A stretch of DNA of 64,000 nt, from contig CAJTEN010000016.1 of assembly GCA_910575245.1 (NCBI GenBank), positions 1 through 64,000 of the forward strand, in the 5' to 3' direction. Source of the DNA: Clostridia bacterium. Lineage in GTDB: Bacteria; Bacillota; Clostridia; Lachnospirales; Lachnospiraceae. A program made the translations under genes and the position numbers. Positions within the stretch are counted from its first letter, which is position 1. Every line of letters starts with the position of its first letter. The notes under the pieces are model-generated. The model did not search any database, was not told the origin of the DNA, and saw only the letters and a list, made by a program, of their open reading frames with translations. Positions 16,469 through 29,286 of the stretch are shown one piece after another.

Positions 16469-19221
16469 ATGATGGATGTAGTACTGCTGAAGAAAAAAAT
16501 GCAGAGCATGTATGTTGTGTTATGGAAAAAATTGACGGGCTGGAGACTCTTTCTATTCTATGCCGTACATTATACACTGTTGTTTGTGGTGCTGGCACAC
16601 TTTGTATTTATGCCGTTTTCTGAAGCAGGGAAAGATTTTATATGGTCTGGTGATGGAGTTGAACAGCATTTTATGCGGTTACTCTATATCAGCCGGACAT
16701 TGCGGGAAGGGATTCGCTCCTTGTTATCCGGTGATGGCTGGAATATCCCGGTCTATGATTTTCACACGGGATTGACAGTACAGGACTTACAGATCGGAGC
16801 GCCACAGATTTTGGCAGTTTTTTTCCCGGAAGACAAAATCGATGTCTTTTATAATATTTATGTGATCATGAATTATTATCTGGTGGGATTATCTTTTTCG
16901 GCCTTTGGTCTTTTTTTCCGGCAAAAGCCATTGTCTGTTATGACTGGTGCAGTCACATATACCTTTTGCGGATATGCTATTTTTGCAGGCGTGCGTCATC
17001 CCCATTTTATCGTTCCAATGATATTTCTTCCATTGCTTGTTATTGGGGCAGAGAAGGTTCTGCGGGAGGAGAAAGCATGGCTGTTATTGGGTACGGTTTT
17101 TCTTTCATTGACAACGCAATGGGGATTGTATTTTTCCTGTATGCAGGCTGTGTTTGTTATGATTTATATATGCGTACGTTTTTTTGATACTTACAAAGAG
17201 GCGAAAGCACAGGAATTTTTGAAGTTACTTGGAAGGCTGGCTGTCTGGGGCGGGACGGGAGCACTACTGGGAGGTTTTGTGGCATTGCCTTCCTTTGTAT
17301 CGATCGCAGGAACAGGACGCGTCGGGAATAATGTCGTAAGTTTCACTAACATGTTGCACTACAAGAAGAATTATTACCAGAATTTTATCCTGGATTTTAT
17401 GCTGATAACAGAAGAACTTGGAGGTTTTTTTGGATGTTGGGTTTTGCTGGGATTCTCCGTGCTGTCAATTCCGGCCATATTATTGCTTTTGCTTCGGCAT
17501 GAGAAAAAGGAACGAAGTTTGCGGTGCTTATTTGTAATATTTACCGTGATGCTGTGCATTCCTGCGGTCGCATATGTAATGTCCGGATTTAGCAATATTT
17601 CTGGGCGATTTTGCTTTGGATATGCCTTTCTTGTATCGGTTATTCTTATGTTTATGATTCCCCATTTTGCAGAGATGGAGCGCAGTACGATGGCTGTGAT
17701 GGGCATAGCTCTAACAGTATATTTTGTTGTGTGTTATTTTGCCGTTACACATAAAGAAGAACAGATGCGATCATTTGTTTTGCTGTTTGCTGCAACGATG
17801 ATATTTTCATGCTGCAATCTGGCAGGGATAAGGGGTAAGAGATGGATATGCGGATGCTGTCTGATGATTAGCTGCTTTTCTGTGTTTTACAGTTCTGCTC
17901 TAAGATATAGACCTGATAAAGGTAATTATATAAAAGAATTTGTAAATGACCCATACAAAGAACTGGACCAGGGTCAATATAATTCTTTTGCGCAGAGCAA
18001 TGTGATTTCAGAAGATACGGGTTTTTATCGTGTTACCGGAAATAGTATTTTGCATCGTGAATTAGGAGCATCATCTTATTATGGATTGAATGGGTTGTCT
18101 ATGTATCCTTATTTCGGATGGAGTAACGGGTATATACAATGGCTGGAGGAGATGGAGGTAGCAAGGAGTACAAATAAACATGTGATTTACGATCTGAATG
18201 CACGCTCCTCATTGGCTTCTCTTGCCGGAGTGAAATATTATGCGGAGCGCAAGACGGATACGTCCTTTGTACCTTATGGATATTCAGAAGTCGATACGAT
18301 CCGAAACCATGAGAATGAAGATTTGATTTGGAGGAATGAGCACTGGCTGCCGCTTGGTTATACCTATGAAAGCTATGTGAACCGTCAGCAATATGAAACG
18401 CTTACTGCTCTGGAGAAACAGGGGACACAGCTTCAGGCTGTTGTATTGGAAGAAGAACCGGAATGCCTTTCGTTAAGAAATATGGATGTCGGGGCTGTAA
18501 CATCAGCGGTGCAAATTCCATATGAAGTTGTGGACAGTGGACAGGTGACCTGGGAAGACGGAAAAGTAGCAGTTAATGAAGCCGGTGGGACGATAACAAT
18601 TGCCTTTACAGGGATACCAAAATCAGAGACATATCTGCGTATTGTCAATTTGGATTTGACGGATGGAGACAGTATGCAGTGTTGGTGGCTAAAGGCCGAA
18701 ACAGAGAATACTTCTGCATCAGCAGGGTTTTGTGCGGATGCTTTTCCTTATACGCACAGACAAAAAACACAGATGATAAACATGGGGTATTCAGAAGAAG
18801 GGCATCATTCCATAACCATTACCTTTCCTTCGAAAGGAACGTTTATCCTGGATGATATTGAAATATGGTGTCAGCCGATGGAACGATATGCCGGACAGAT
18901 AGATAAACTGAGGGAGGAGACTCTCAGGGATGTAAAAATTGACTGGGGGGGGGGGTAACAGGGACAATTTCCGCATCAACGGATAAATTCCTGTGTTTGT
19001 CGATCCCATATATGAATGGATGGAAAGCTTATGTGGATGGTGAAGAGGTAACGCTTTATCAGGCCAATACCGCTTTTATGGGGGTAGAACTGCCCGCGGG
19101 AGAGCATGTGGTTTCATTACGTTATTGGATCCCGGGACTAACAGCCGGACTGATCATGAGTGGCATAGGGGGAGTCTGCTTCATAGCGATCATTGTGTTT
19201 TTCAGAAGGAGACAATTGTGA
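16469..19221 (+). CDS. YfhO-family membrane protein 1, interrupted by an 11-G tract (OFF)
   Basis: GGAGG lies 5-6 bases before the ATG at 16469. As sequenced, translation stops at 18958 after 829 residues, directly behind 11 G. With 12 or 9 G the frame would continue GTA-ACA-GGG and run to 19221, giving about 917 residues, the length of its neighbour. The first 480 residues are rich in membrane helices with a conserved start (GVEQHFMRLLYISRTLR). The rest is an extracytoplasmic domain. The lost part holds the conserved SIPYMNGWKAYVDG and LYQANTAFMGVELPAGEH segments and the last membrane helix, so the OFF product should not work. YfhO proteins are GT-C-type enzymes implicated in glycosylation of lipoteichoic acid. 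Here it probably decorates the operon's polymer outside the cell. Confidence 0.85.
18945..18955 (+). repeat. Poly-G tract, 11 bases, followed by TAA
   Basis: The reading GAC-TGG-GGG-GGG-GGG-TAA terminates YfhO-1. Multiples of three (9 or 12) restore the frame. At 9 G the protein segment KIDWGGVTGTI aligns without a gap to KIDTNRVNGTI of YfhO-2. A homopolymer of this length in a gene of moderate G+C is a typical slipped-strand mispairing site. Confidence 0.9.
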
Positions 19222-22080
19222 AAGTAAAAAATTTGTTCAAAGATAAAGTTATGATGACGTGGGGGGGGGGGGGTAAATCGGAGAAGTCTTTTATCTCAAT
19301 TAATGTTCCTATATACCATACTGTTCATAGGGATGTCACTTCTGGTATTCTCCTGGTATTTTTTTGCAAAAAGAACTTTTATATGGCAGAGCGACGGATG
19401 GACTCAGCACTATAAAGCATTATTTTATTATGCGAGATATCTGCGCTCGGTCATAAAGACATTATTGGCGGAACACCGTTTCTCGGTTCCCTCCTGGGAT
19501 TTCAGCCTTGGAGAAGGCAATGATATTTTACAGACACTGCATTATTATGTGATCGGAGATCCTTTTACCGTTATGTCTGTTTTGGTTCCGGTGCGTTTTA
19601 TGTATCTATACTATAACATGATAGTGCTGCTGCGCTTATATCTTTCAGGAATCATTTTTATCTGTCTTTGCCTCCAGACCGGAAAGAATGGCAGATATGC
19701 CGTGCTGGCAGGGTCCATGACATATGTCTTCTGTTATTGGGCAGTGTATACTTCGGCGCGTCATCCGTATTTTGTGAATCCTATGATCTATTTTCCATTG
19801 ATGATCATCGGCATTGAGAAGATCCTGAGGAAAGAACGTCCGTACCTTTTTATCATCACGGTGTTTCTTTCCGCCGTCAGTAATTTTTATTTTTTCTATA
19901 TGACCGTTCTGCTGACGGTCATATATGTTGCCGTGAGAATATTGTTTCTTTTCCATGATAATATGCGACGGATGTTGTGGATGGTTTTTGAAATTGCTGC
20001 TGCGTCTGTTGCCGGAGTCCTGCTTGCCTCTGTGGTATTTCTGCCTGTCTGCTATACTTTTTTTAATGATATGAGGCTGTCGGTGAAACATACACTTCAT
20101 CTGCTCTATCCGCTTTCCTATTACTGCCGGCTTCCTGCATTATTTATCGCTGAAGGAGATTTTTATTGGTGCTGTATGGGGTTTTCTGTACCTGTGCTGC
20201 CGGCTGTGTTACTAATGTTTAAAGAACGGGGGAAACATCGGCTGTTAAAATGTCTCTTCCTGATCTGTATATTGATCATTCTCATTCCGGCATTCGGACA
20301 GATTCTGAATGGATTCTCTTATATGTCAAACCGGTGGAGTTGGGGGTTTGCGCTTTTGGCCGCATATATTTTGACGGCGATGTGGCCTTCTTTGATGAAG
20401 CTTGGCGTCAGGGAAGCCATGACATTATTTGCAGGTACGGTTGCTTATTTTATGGTATGTATGTTGCTGGAATATTCCCGCATGACAAAAGTTTTTACTT
20501 CCATCATACTCGCCTTTATCTTTTTGTTTCTTTTGATTACTCTGGGCGGAGGAGAGGAGCTTTTTCCCTGCAAAAGAAGGCAGCAGCTGGCCATGGCGGT
20601 AGTCCTCGTCAGCGTCTTTATGAACAGCTTTTGGAAGAATTCATCTGCGGGCGATAACTATGCATCTGAATGTAAAGATATAAAGGATCTGGTAAATAAT
20701 GAACTGCGGACTAACGAGACGATGGCCGTGATGGAGACTGCTGCGTCGGATCGGGTGGATTCTTTTTACAGATATTCCGGACGCGGTCTTACCTTAAATG
20801 CAGGCATGCTGGTGGGGTTATCATCAACACAATACTTCTGGTCGATCTCAAATCCATATATAAATGCCTTCAGGGAAGCCACGGAACAAATAGAAAGTGT
20901 ATCCTTTAGTTACAGGGGCTATGATGACAGAACTTCCTTGTTGTCGCTGGCATCGGTGCTCTATTATGTTGTGCCGGAAAACGATACTGCACCTCTTCCT
21001 TATGGCTATGCTTATGCCAGGACAGTCAATGTAAAAGAACAGGACGCAAAATTAAATTATAAAGTATATCGCAATGAAAATGCACTGCCGCTTGCTTATA
21101 CCTATGAAGACTATATTGCATCCGACGATTGGAATAAACTTTCGGCAGTCGGAAAGCAGGAGGCGCTGTTACATGCTGTTGTACTGGAGGATTATGAGAA
21201 TGCACCCGGTCCCCTGCCGGATCTTACCGGTTCTGACAGGCAATACACTGTGACCTGTAACGGGGATAATATTACATTCATGGAGAATGCTTTTGTTGTA
21301 ACATCCGGTAAAGCCACGGCCACCTTAACGTTTGATGGGCTGCCAAACAGTGAAACATATTTTAGTATCGAAAATCTTTCTTTCCAGGGGGTACCTGTAT
21401 ATGATCTGTACTTTGGAGAGGAGGATGTGGATCCCATGGATCTATATGACCAGGAGCGCTGGGAGCAGCTTTCCTGGGCAGAAAGAAAATCTGTCTTGAA
21501 AAATAAAATCTTTTGGACAGCTCCGGCGAGTGCAGATTTATCCATCAAATCATCGGCAGGAGTTTCTAAAACATTGAATTATCTTACAGAAGAGTACGCC
21601 TTTTACAGCGGCCGCCATGATTTCACGGTTAACATGGACTATGCGGAGGATGCGGTTACATCTGTGACGCTCACGTTTCCAAGTGCCGGGATCTATTCGT
21701 TTGATTCGATGCATATCATCTGCCAGCCTATGAACCGTTATGCAGAACAGATCAAAGAGCGGAAAGCAGATGTTCTGGAAAATGTAAAGATAGATACGAA
21801 TCGGGTCAACGGAACGATCGAATTGGATCAGGCAAAGTTTCTTTGTATGGCGATTCCTTACTCCAGGGGCTGGCATGCCTGTGTAGATGGGAAAGAGGCC
21901 GAACTTTATCAGGCGAATGTCATGTATATGGCATTGGCGTTAGAGCCGGGCAGCCATACGGTAGAGTTGTTCTATGGGACCCCCTTGTTAAAAGAAGGAA
22001 TCGGTATATCGACAGTTACTGCGCTCGTAGTTTTCTCCTGGGCAATCTTCCTGGAGCGAAAACAAAAAAACAGGAAGTGA
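19218..22080 (+). CDS. YfhO-family membrane protein 2, frameshifted by a 13-G tract (OFF)
   Basis: The natural start is the GTG at 19218, with GAAGGAG six bases upstream and a GTGA overlap with the stop of YfhO-1 in its ON frame. Translation reads MKVKNLFKDKVMMTW into 13 G, then leaves the long frame and ends about 50 codons later at 19415. The body is in frame only with 12 or 15 G, giving about 953 residues. The long frame can also be entered at an ATG at 19303, but no ribosome-binding site precedes it and the first cytoplasmic part would be missing. Landmarks are WQSDGWTQHYKALFYYARYL, many membrane helices, and near the end AIPYSRGWHACVDGKEAELY with a final helix. It is a paralogue of the preceding gene, with probably the same kind of extracytoplasmic glycosyl transfer. 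Confidence 0.85.
19261..19273 (+). repeat. Poly-G tract, 13 bases, followed by TAA
   Basis: The tract lies at codon 15 of YfhO-2, between ATG-ATG-ACG-T and TAAATCGG. Thirteen G puts the downstream gene out of frame; 12 restores it and 14 gives an immediate TAA. Its place near the N-terminus differs from the C-terminal place in YfhO-1, so the two tracts are not inherited from a common duplicated gene position. Confidence 0.9.
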
Positions 22081-22089
22081 GGAGCAAGA

Positions 22090-23619
22090 ATGATAAACAG
22101 ATATTTTGTCATGGGAATTTTGTTCTGGGGGGGGGTAATAACCTTTATCCTGCTTACGGCAAGAAGAAAATCCCGATTACATAGTGCAATGCAGGATCTT
22201 ACAGGAAAACGGCAGAAGATCGGATTGCTCCTTGCAATAGTAATGGTCATTGCCGTCTGCATTCTTCCTATGGGGCTGTCTCCGCATTACAATGGAACAT
22301 TTTCCAACTGGCGGAATTTATACGAAGTTATGACCGAATCTATTTTGGAGGGACATTTGTATATTGACTATGGCGATATGGACCCAGAACTGCTTAAGAT
22401 GGATAATCCATACGACCCTGTGATGCGAAAAGAGCTGGGCGTAAATTTCCATTGGGACCATGCACTCTATCATGGACGTTATTATATGTACTATGGAATC
22501 GTACCTGTCTTCCTTGTCTTCCTTCCCTACCGGATCCTCACAGGTACAAGCCTGACTACATATCATGCCACCCAGATTTTTGCGGCCTTGTTCATTATCG
22601 GTGTCTTTACTTTGTTTTATTTTTTGGCAGAAACATTTTTTAACAGAATCACATGGGGGATGTATTTGTTCTTATCCACCGCGGTGGTGATCATGAGTGT
22701 GTGGTACAGTGTGGCCGCGCCGGCTTTGTACTGTACGGCGATCACTTCCGGCCTGTGTCTGGAAATATGGAGTATATTCTTCTTTGCAAAAGCAGTATGG
22801 GGAGGAATGGAGGATCGCAAGGTTATCCCGTGTGCGTTTGTCGGAAGCATCCTGGGAGCTTTGGCTTTCGGGTGCAGGCCGTCTGTTGCTTTGGCTAATA
22901 TCCTGGTGATCCCGATGCTGGCGGAATACCTGCGTCAGAAAAAGATCACCCCGGTATTGATCAGACGGTTAGCTTTTGCGGCCTCTCCTTATGTGGTGGT
23001 TGCTGTTTTGCTGATGGTTTACAACTATGTACGATTTGATAATCCATTTGAATTCGGTCAGACCTGGCAGCTGACGAGTGCGGATCAGAGCAGCTATGGG
23101 GACATCGGATCAAGGCTTGATCTGATTAAAATAGTAAACGGAATTCTTCAGAACTTTATTGCCTTTGCGCCGTTTAATGAAGAATTTCCGTACCTGTCCT
23201 TTAATGGCGTTTGGGTCAATTTTCCGATCCTGCTTCTTCCCTTTGTCCTTCTAACTAGGGAAGAGGTGCGAAAGAAGCTGAGAGAGATGCATCTGCATCA
23301 TTTTGTGGCAGTGCTTTGGTTTGCACCGGTTCTTATTACGATTATCACGGTAGTGGAATCTCCCTGGCTGCTGGAGCGGTACCACATGGACTTATACTGG
23401 CTTATGGGGATTCTGTGCTATATCGTGACCGGCGTCAGTTATGGAAATACACCGGAGAGAGCAAGAATCAGGTTCAGCCGGCGTATAGTGCTATGGTCAT
23501 CTGCAACTGTATTTACCTGCTGTCTGCTGTATCTGGTGCCCTGGGATGCAAATCTGACGGCGTATGACCCGGAGATTTTGGATGAGATCTGCAAAGTATT
23601 GATGCTGGGACTGCAATAA
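22090..23619 (+). CDS. GT-C-like integral membrane protein with a 9-G tract (ON)
   Basis: A 509-residue protein with about ten to twelve hydrophobic helices, starting at an ATG with GAGGAG nearby and ten bases after YfhO-2. The ninth-G register gives MGILFWGGVITFIL, so the tract lies inside the first membrane helix and the gene is in frame. The loop after the second helix holds NWRNLYEVMTESILEGHLYIDY, then HWDHALYHGRYYMYYGIVP, reminiscent of the acidic first extracytoplasmic loop of GT-C enzymes. I do not recognise a named family. It is the last gene of the operon. Changes to 8 or 10 G would stop translation within about 20 codons, so it is expected to be switchable like its two neighbours. 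Confidence 0.75.
   Translation: MINRYFVMGILFWGGVITFILLTARRKSRLHSAMQDLTGKRQKIGLLLAIVMVIAVCILPMGLSPHYNGTFSNWRNLYEVMTESILEGHLYIDYGDMDPELLKMDNPYDPVMRKELGVNFHWDHALYHGRYYMYYGIVPVFLVFLPYRILTGTSLTTYHATQIFAALFIIGVFTLFYFLAETFFNRITWGMYLFLSTAVVIMSVWYSVAAPALYCTAITSGLCLEIWSIFFFAKAVWGGMEDRKVIPCAFVGSILGALAFGCRPSVALANILVIPMLAEYLRQKKITPVLIRRLAFAASPYVVVAVLLMVYNYVRFDNPFEFGQTWQLTSADQSSYGDIGSRLDLIKIVNGILQNFIAFAPFNEEFPYLSFNGVWVNFPILLLPFVLLTREEVRKKLREMHLHHFVAVLWFAPVLITIITVVESPWLLERYHMDLYWLMGILCYIVTGVSYGNTPERARIRFSRRIVLWSSATVFTCCLLYLVPWDANLTAYDPEILDEICKVLMLGLQ
22127..22135 (+). repeat. Poly-G tract, 9 bases, followed by TAA
   Basis: TTC-TGG-GGG-GGG-GTA-ATA is read in frame at codon 13 of the GT-C-like gene. Eight G would give TGG-GGG-GGG-TAA. 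It is the only one of the four tracts in the ON register in this sequence. Confidence 0.9.
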
Positions 23620-23728
23620 CGGAGATAATCAGGATTGAAAGGGAGAAGTAGTTTCACAGCGTTTTGAGCCTGAAACCGTTTGGATTTCCGGTAGTACAGA
23701 TCATGAAGCGGTGTGCGACAGACAAATC

Positions 23729-24745
23729 CTATCGAGCCGTCGGATGAGCAGAGTTGTTTGCTTCCGTTTTGCTGTAAATGGCGGCAGCCTCTGCCTCTCT
23801 TGGCTGTTCCGCCAGATTATAGCTTAAAGCCAAATTATCTTTTATGCGATGTAATATAATATCTATTCTTTTAATATCTGATACCATATACTTTGTATCT
23901 AATAATCTTTTGAGGTCATTTTGCTGTTCTGTTGTTAATTTTAATGACTGGACAAATGTTATAAGTGCGAAGTCGGCCGCCTGTTTACTTATATAATCTG
24001 GTTGTGCACATAAACTGTCTATCAGAATTGATATACTTGAAAAGGTATCTTTACCATATGATGTAAATGATAATTGCTGTAATACGGAAAATACTTCAAT
24101 TTTATCATAGTCTAAATCCAGGTCGGATGTATATAACTCTTTTATATAATCATTACAATAGGACAGAAACAGCGCATCTATTGATTTCCTGTTTACTACA
24201 AAGATATCCTTACATTGAAAGCCGGCTATTTCTAACGGTAACGTTAATAACCCTCTTTGTGCTATGACTTTTAATACATATTTGTTTTCATTTTCTATTT
24301 TACTCAATATACTGTCGGCGAATATCGGTACATATTGCGTGTTTGAATATCCCTGTATACGATTTGGCCTTGCTATTCCTCTTTTGTTGTCTTCATGGAA
24401 TGAAATGATGATCTCTTCAAACTGCTTTGTATCCATTTTAATATAAACTGAAATTTTATACAAATTGTCTATCACACATACAAAAGAACTGAATGCTTCC
24501 TGATCCTTTCTTCTTTGTATCATATAAGGCTGGAGATTTGACAGATAGCCTTTTATAAATGTCAATGTATCAAGTCCACAGTATTCTATATAATCAAATA
24601 AGTGTTGATTTAGTCCGCTTCTATGGGTACTGCTGTCCAGTACGACTCTGTCTAATTGAGCCAGACTCCTTATCTTTTTACATACTTTTATCATAGATGT
24701 ATCGATGCCTTCTGATTCGAGTAATTCATATGTCATATCAGTCAT
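23729..24745 (-). CDS. AT-rich protein of unknown function
   Basis: A 338-residue protein with a convincing start: AGGAGGGG lies 6 bases before the ATG at 24745. It is clearly poorer in G+C than the flanking genes and rich in Ile, Lys, Asp and Tyr codons ending in A or T, which suggests recent transfer. It has no signal peptide, no membrane segment and no obvious nucleotide-binding motif. The sequence looks mostly helical (for example LTTEQQNDLKRLLDTKYMV near residue 285), which could be helical repeats. It lies alone between the polymer operon and carB, convergent with the former. I do not recognise it; an accessory or defence-related role is only a guess from its composition and isolation. 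Confidence 0.6.
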   Translation of the reverse strand: MTDMTYELLESEGIDTSMIKVCKKIRSLAQLDRVVLDSSTHRSGLNQHLFDYIEYCGLDTLTFIKGYLSNLQPYMIQRRKDQEAFSSFVCVIDNLYKISVYIKMDTKQFEEIIISFHEDNKRGIARPNRIQGYSNTQYVPIFADSILSKIENENKYVLKVIAQRGLLTLPLEIAGFQCKDIFVVNRKSIDALFLSYCNDYIKELYTSDLDLDYDKIEVFSVLQQLSFTSYGKDTFSSISILIDSLCAQPDYISKQAADFALITFVQSLKLTTEQQNDLKRLLDTKYMVSDIKRIDIILHRIKDNLALSYNLAEQPREAEAAAIYSKTEANNSAHPTAR

Positions 24746-24805
24746 TAATTCCCCTCCTGCTTGTTATATAGCGCAGATTGACGCCGGCAACAGTAAGAAT
24801 TGCTT

Positions 24806-24928
24806 TCAAAGAAAGGTATTTTCTTTCTTAGCAATTGTCATATATCGTTGAATTTTTCTGAAATCATCAATGGCTGCCTTCGTGATTTCGAGACCATTTG
24901 GCATATAAATCCACTTGCTTTCCAGAAC
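24806..24928 (-). pseudogene. Possible C-terminal gene remnant upstream of carB
   Basis: On the minus strand an open stretch of 40 codons ends in a TGA at 24806-24808. It reads like a protein C-terminus (segments such as MPNGLEITKAAIDDFRKI and YMTIAKKENTFL). A TAG closes it upstream and no start with a ribosome-binding site exists. It lies behind the orphan gene at 23729-24745 in the same orientation and upstream of its start, so it is not part of that gene. It may be debris of a lost regulator or toxin-antitoxin gene. The rest of 24746-25268, apart from the carB promoter, shows nothing else. Confidence 0.25.
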
Positions 24929-25073
24929 CTACGATACGTTGTCAATGTTGTTTTCATTGTAGCAAATTGTTTCCATTATAGCAAATGGTATGGCAGGCGA
25001 CTTGGAATGGGCAGATTCCGTAACGGAGAAACCAAACGGCTAAACTGTTAAAAGGCCGATTCAAAGAACCGAA

Positions 25074-25103
25074 TTGACACTGCTGTATCTCTAATGATAA
25101 AAT
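25074..25103 (+). promoter_or_regulatory. Probable carB promoter
   Basis: TTGACA (25074-25079) and TAAAAT (25098-25103) with an 18-base spacer. The start codon is about 165 bases downstream, so the leader is long. It contains a GGCGG...CCGCC stem, but I see no clear attenuator with a T-run. Confidence 0.5.
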
Positions 25104-25268
25104 GATGCACAGTAGTGAGTCGTGAGGGAGCAGCAGACGGGTTTAAGACTGCGGCCGACGCACATTCAGATAAAGGGGAAAGCAGGGGTTTCGGGCGGAT
25201 ATGCGGGAATGCCAGGGTATAACCGCCGGAAACGGAATCACACGTAAGAATAAGATTGGAGGACATGT

Positions 25269-28544
<3,276 letters not shown>

Positions 28545-28626
28545 TAGCATGCACGAAGCCGACAGAACGCATGGCCGTAAGATGATAAGTCTTACTTGGC
28601 TATGCAGGAATCAGGATAGATGATAG

Positions 28627-28677
28627 AGAACCGCATGGTATATACACGAAGGTGTACGTAGCAGGGCGGTTCTTTTT
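28627..28677 (+). terminator. Intrinsic terminator downstream of carB
   Basis: AGAACCGC (28627-28634) pairs with GCGGTTCT (28666-28673); an inner TACAC/GTGTA stem strengthens it, and TTTT follows. Confidence 0.75.
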
Positions 28678-28726
28678 GTATGCACAGGCAGAGCCGGAGG
28701 ATTTTCAGGACAGGAGGGAGACCGCA

Positions 28727-28819
28727 ATGCAGGCAGTCACAGTGGAAGACTTATCGAAGACATTTCAGATATGGCGCAAAGAGAAAGGAATGAAGGGAAG
28801 GGGCTTAAGACTATTTTAA
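28727..28819 (+). pseudogene. N-terminal fragment of an ABC transporter ATPase gene
   Basis: AGGAGGGAG precedes an ATG and 30 codons. The peptide (MQAVTVEDLSKTFQIW, then KEKGMKGRGLRLF) looks like the first strand and loop of ABC-2-type exporter ATPases, in which a long basic KGLKG-type loop precedes the Walker A motif. The frame ends in a TAA and no Walker A follows in any frame. It directly precedes the PadR promoter. PadR cassettes often sit next to ABC exporters, so this may be the remains of one. Confidence 0.45.
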
Positions 28820-28831
28820 TAAAATTAGTAC

Positions 28832-28860
28832 TTGACAATGCAAGGTAGTAGGCTTAATCT
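28832..28860 (+). promoter_or_regulatory. Promoter and likely PadR operator
   Basis: TTGACA (28832-28837), 17 bases, TAATCT (28855-28860). The -35 box is embedded in an imperfect dyad, TACTTG...CAAGGTA (28829-28847). PadR regulators commonly repress their own promoter through such a dyad, so autoregulation is likely. Confidence 0.6.
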
Positions 28861-28962
28861 AATACTTGTAATCTGTGCCGGATATTTTTCAGGAAACCGG
28901 GCGATTTGTCTTGGGAAGAGAACCTGCTCCTGAGGGCAGGCCAGATTGGAATGGAGTATATT

Positions 28963-29286
28963 ATGAATCCACAATTTAAAAAAGGAGTATTGGAGCTCAT
29001 CGTCCTGGAATCCGTACGTCAGAAGGATATGTACGGGTATGAGCTTGTGGAAGAGGTTTCGGAAGTCATTGATGTGAATGAGGGAACGATCTACCCGCTT
29101 TTGAAACGTCTTACCAATGAGCGGTATTTCGAGACCTATCTGCGGGAATCCTCCGAGGGGCCGCCGAGGAAATACTATCATCTGACGGCGTCAGGCATCT
29201 TGTACCGGGATTCTCTGGCGGCGGAATGGGAAGAGTTTCAGGCGAGGGTCAACGGATTTTTAAAGGGGAGGAGCGGGCATGAATAA
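28963..29286 (+). CDS. PadR family transcriptional regulator
   Basis: The 107-residue protein is a typical PadR winged-helix regulator: FKKGVLELIVLESVRQKDMYGYELV, then VNEGTIYPLLKRL with the recognition helix and the wing GPPRKYYHLTASG. The start is the ATG at 28963 with GGAG six bases before it; a longer frame from 28906 lacks a ribosome-binding site. It overlaps the next gene by eight bases, so the two are translated together. PadR proteins repress envelope-stress or efflux genes and respond to small ligands. Here the cassette partners are a DUF1700 membrane protein and a small membrane-anchored protein. Confidence 0.9.
   Translation: MNPQFKKGVLELIVLESVRQKDMYGYELVEEVSEVIDVNEGTIYPLLKRLTNERYFETYLRESSEGPPRKYYHLTASGILYRDSLAAEWEEFQARVNGFLKGRSGHE

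Noticed and set aside
18945..19273. Poly-G frameshifts explained only by sequencing error
   Set aside because: Homopolymer miscounts may affect the exact lengths, but four tracts of 7-13 G with the same flanks in surface-related genes are not produced by such errors. The present ON/OFF states, however, should be treated as provisional.
24800..25051. Plus-strand ORF of 83 codons upstream of carB
   Set aside because: No ribosome-binding site, unusual composition and it overlaps a more protein-like remnant on the other strand.
25104..25268. Riboswitch or PyrR-type attenuator in the carB leader
   Set aside because: Some stems are present, but there is no recognisable aptamer core and no terminator-antiterminator pair with a T-run.
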